Source: Patescibacteria group bacterium (GTDB lineage Bacteria; Patescibacteriota; Patescibacteriia; 2-12-FULL-60-25). Taken from it: DNA of 7,158 bases. How positions within the stretch are numbered: position 1 is the first letter of the stretch; every line of letters starts with the position of its first letter. A program made the position numbers and the translations under genes. Positions 6,222 through 7,158 of this stretch are shown one piece after another. The notes beneath the pieces were generated by a model that did not search any database, was not told the origin of the DNA, and worked only from the letters and a program-made list of their open reading frames with translations. Where the stretch lies: positions 1 to 7,158 of the forward strand of contig JAHJFW010000022.1 of the NCBI GenBank assembly GCA_018824765.1, read 5' to 3'.

Positions 6222-6245
6222 ATTCGTCATTAGTCATTCGGATTT
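6222..6245. repeat. Right arm of perfect 24-base inverted repeat
   Basis: Exact reverse complement of 5645-5668. It lies 22 bases past the stop of the epimerase gene on the minus strand and upstream of the 52-base repeats. Its words (ATTCGTCATT, CATTCGGATTT) are the same ones that make up the tandem array, so arm and array share an origin. Confidence 0.9.
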
Positions 6246-6267
6246 CTGATTTCATTATCAGCTACTC

Positions 6268-7158
6268 TTATTCCGCGGGCTCCACGCCTAATTCACGCAA
6301 GGTAATACGCAATCCGTCATCAAACGATACCCGCGGTTCCCAGCCGAGTAATTCTTTCGTGAGTGAAATGTCCGCGAGCGAATCGTGCGGATCACCGGCG
6401 CGCGGCGGGATGAAGGTTGTCGGCCCTCCGACAATACGCGCAATCTTGTTTATTGAATGCCGCGTGCCAGTCCCGACATTCAGTACCTCACCTTTTCCAA
6501 CTTTAGGCGATTGCATTGCAAGAATGTTTGCGCTGACGACATCTGACACGTGCGTCATGTCCCGCGTCTGCTCCCCGTCTCCGGCAATGGTGAGCAGCTC
6601 GCCGTTTTTTCGTTGGCGCGCGAAAATTGAAATCACTGTCACATACGCGCCTTCATCTGCCATGCGCGGCCCATAGACGTTAAAGTAGCGGAGCGAAACC
6701 GTCTCCATTCCATACAATCGCGCGAACTGCTCGGCAAACAATTCGCCAACGTATTTTTGGACAGAATACGGGCTGAGCGGACCCACCTTCATATCAGGCG
6801 TGTAGGGCATATCCGGACTGCCGCCGTATGCTGATGAAGAAGCGGAGTAAACGAGCCGCTTTACCTTGGCGTCACGCGCCGCCACCATCACATTCAATGT
6901 GCCGAAAATATTCGCTTGCGAGGATTCAATCGGATGCTCAATCGAAAATGGCACGCGCGGCAAAGCGCCTACATGGAACACGCCGTCAACTCCCTCAAAT
7001 GCCGGACGGATAGCTTCGAGATCCGTAAAGTCGACTTCAAAAAGCTCTGTGCCCGGCAGGATATTCTCCCGCTTGCCGGTTGAGAAATTATCAATAATAC
7101 GGACCTGATGGCCTTGCTTAAGCAATTCTTCAGCCAAGTTACTGCCAACGAAACCGGC
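6268..7158 (-). CDS. NAD-dependent sugar epimerase (GalE/WbpP-like extended SDR), 5' end missing
   Basis: The gene enters from the right edge: the first codons seen are AGFVGSN, the second half of the GxxGxxG dinucleotide loop, so only about ten residues are outside the window. Counting from the edge, Asp23 (RIIDNFSTG) ends the second strand and suggests NAD. SASSSAYGG (105-113) carries the active-site Ser. SPYSVQK gives the catalytic Tyr131 and Lys135. RYFNVYGPR (157-165), GDGEQTRDM (193-201) and LNVGTGT (226-232) complete the family pattern. HVGALPRVPFSIEHP (62-76) resembles the AALxSVPxSIxDP segment of UDP-GlcNAc/UDP-glucose 4-epimerases such as WbpP. It is cytoplasmic and would supply a UDP-sugar for the glycan started by the downstream sugar transferase. 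dTDP-glucose dehydratase is less likely, because that family's DExY-type active site is absent. The exact substrate is not readable. Confidence 0.9.
   Translation of the reverse strand, partial: AGFVGSNLAEELLKQGHQVRIIDNFSTGKRENILPGTELFEVDFTDLEAIRPAFEGVDGVFHVGALPRVPFSIEHPIESSQANIFGTLNVMVAARDAKVKRLVYSASSSAYGGSPDMPYTPDMKVGPLSPYSVQKYVGELFAEQFARLYGMETVSLRYFNVYGPRMADEGAYVTVISIFARQRKNGELLTIAGDGEQTRDMTHVSDVVSANILAMQSPKVGKGEVLNVGTGTRHSINKIARIVGGPTTFIPPRAGDPHDSLADISLTKELLGWEPRVSFDDGLRITLRELGVEPAE

Larger units (their letters stand above)
5645..6245. other. Repeat-framed cassette carrying the S23-like gene (possible mobile unit)
   Basis: A 601-base block bounded by the perfect 24-base inverted repeat. 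It contains one minus-strand gene and, at that gene's 5' end, the 52-base tandem array. It lies between two functionally linked polysaccharide genes of the same strand, which looks like an insertion into an operon. There is no transposase and no target duplication, so mobility is inferred. Recombination between dispersed copies of the same repeat is an alternative. Confidence 0.4.

Noticed and set aside
5645..6245. Diversity-generating retroelement, suggested by the Avd-like fold
   Set aside because: No reverse transcriptase, no template/variable repeat pair with adenine-specific changes, and no target gene are present in the window.
5636..6256. Target-site duplication around the 24-base inverted repeat
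   Set aside because: Sequences just outside the two arms (AATAACT on the left, CTGATTT on the right) do not match as direct repeats.
5919..6676. Plus-strand frames rich in FVIRISDF and SFIRHS repeats
   Set aside because: They are translations of the tandem repeats and the antisense of the S23-like and epimerase genes, with no ribosome site.

Overview
The window looks like a piece of a small-genome, environmental bacterial chromosome. The best guess is the Patescibacteria (candidate phyla radiation), but this rests on gene style only: a eukaryote-like, divergent GlyA directly coupled to a divergent FolD, a free-standing S23/four-helix-bundle gene wrapped in short repeats, and AT-rich repeat blocks at gene ends. 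No rRNA, tRNA or other phylogenetic marker is complete here. All genes fit the standard code, with TGA used as a stop.

Left part (1-1706): the first codons of murC (cell wall synthesis) lie at the left edge on the minus strand. Upstream of them is a minus-strand gene for an unrecognised basic 445-residue protein. It has a full set of signals: a -35/-10 pair, a strong GGAGGG ribosome site and a hairpin/T-run terminator. Between this gene and the divergent glyA sit three tandem copies of the 13-base palindrome GGTGCCAGGCACC.

Middle (1672-3934): glyA and folD form a two-gene plus-strand operon overlapping by ATGA. Together they turn serine and tetrahydrofolate into glycine and oxidised one-carbon folates. 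The glyA promoter is placed so that the mRNA would start at, or within a base of, the ATG (leaderless). FolD keeps the folate and catalytic residues but lacks two of the family's usual signatures.

3893-4215: a repeat-built gap between the convergent folD and sugar transferase genes. It is bounded by 40-base imperfect inverted repeats that begin with G6 and touch or encode both gene ends. In the middle is a 66-base palindrome made of two mini-hairpins that differ by compensatory changes.

Right part (4216-7158, minus strand): an envelope polysaccharide locus. An NAD-dependent sugar epimerase (its first codons are outside the window) is followed by a polyprenyl-phosphate sugar-1-phosphate transferase that would start glycan assembly at the membrane. 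Between them lies an S23/Avd-like four-helix-bundle gene framed by a perfect 24-base inverted repeat and preceded by a 52-base tandem repeat. Its start codon region and its stop codon are both made of repeat sequence. This repeat-framed cassette is the most unusual part of the window.
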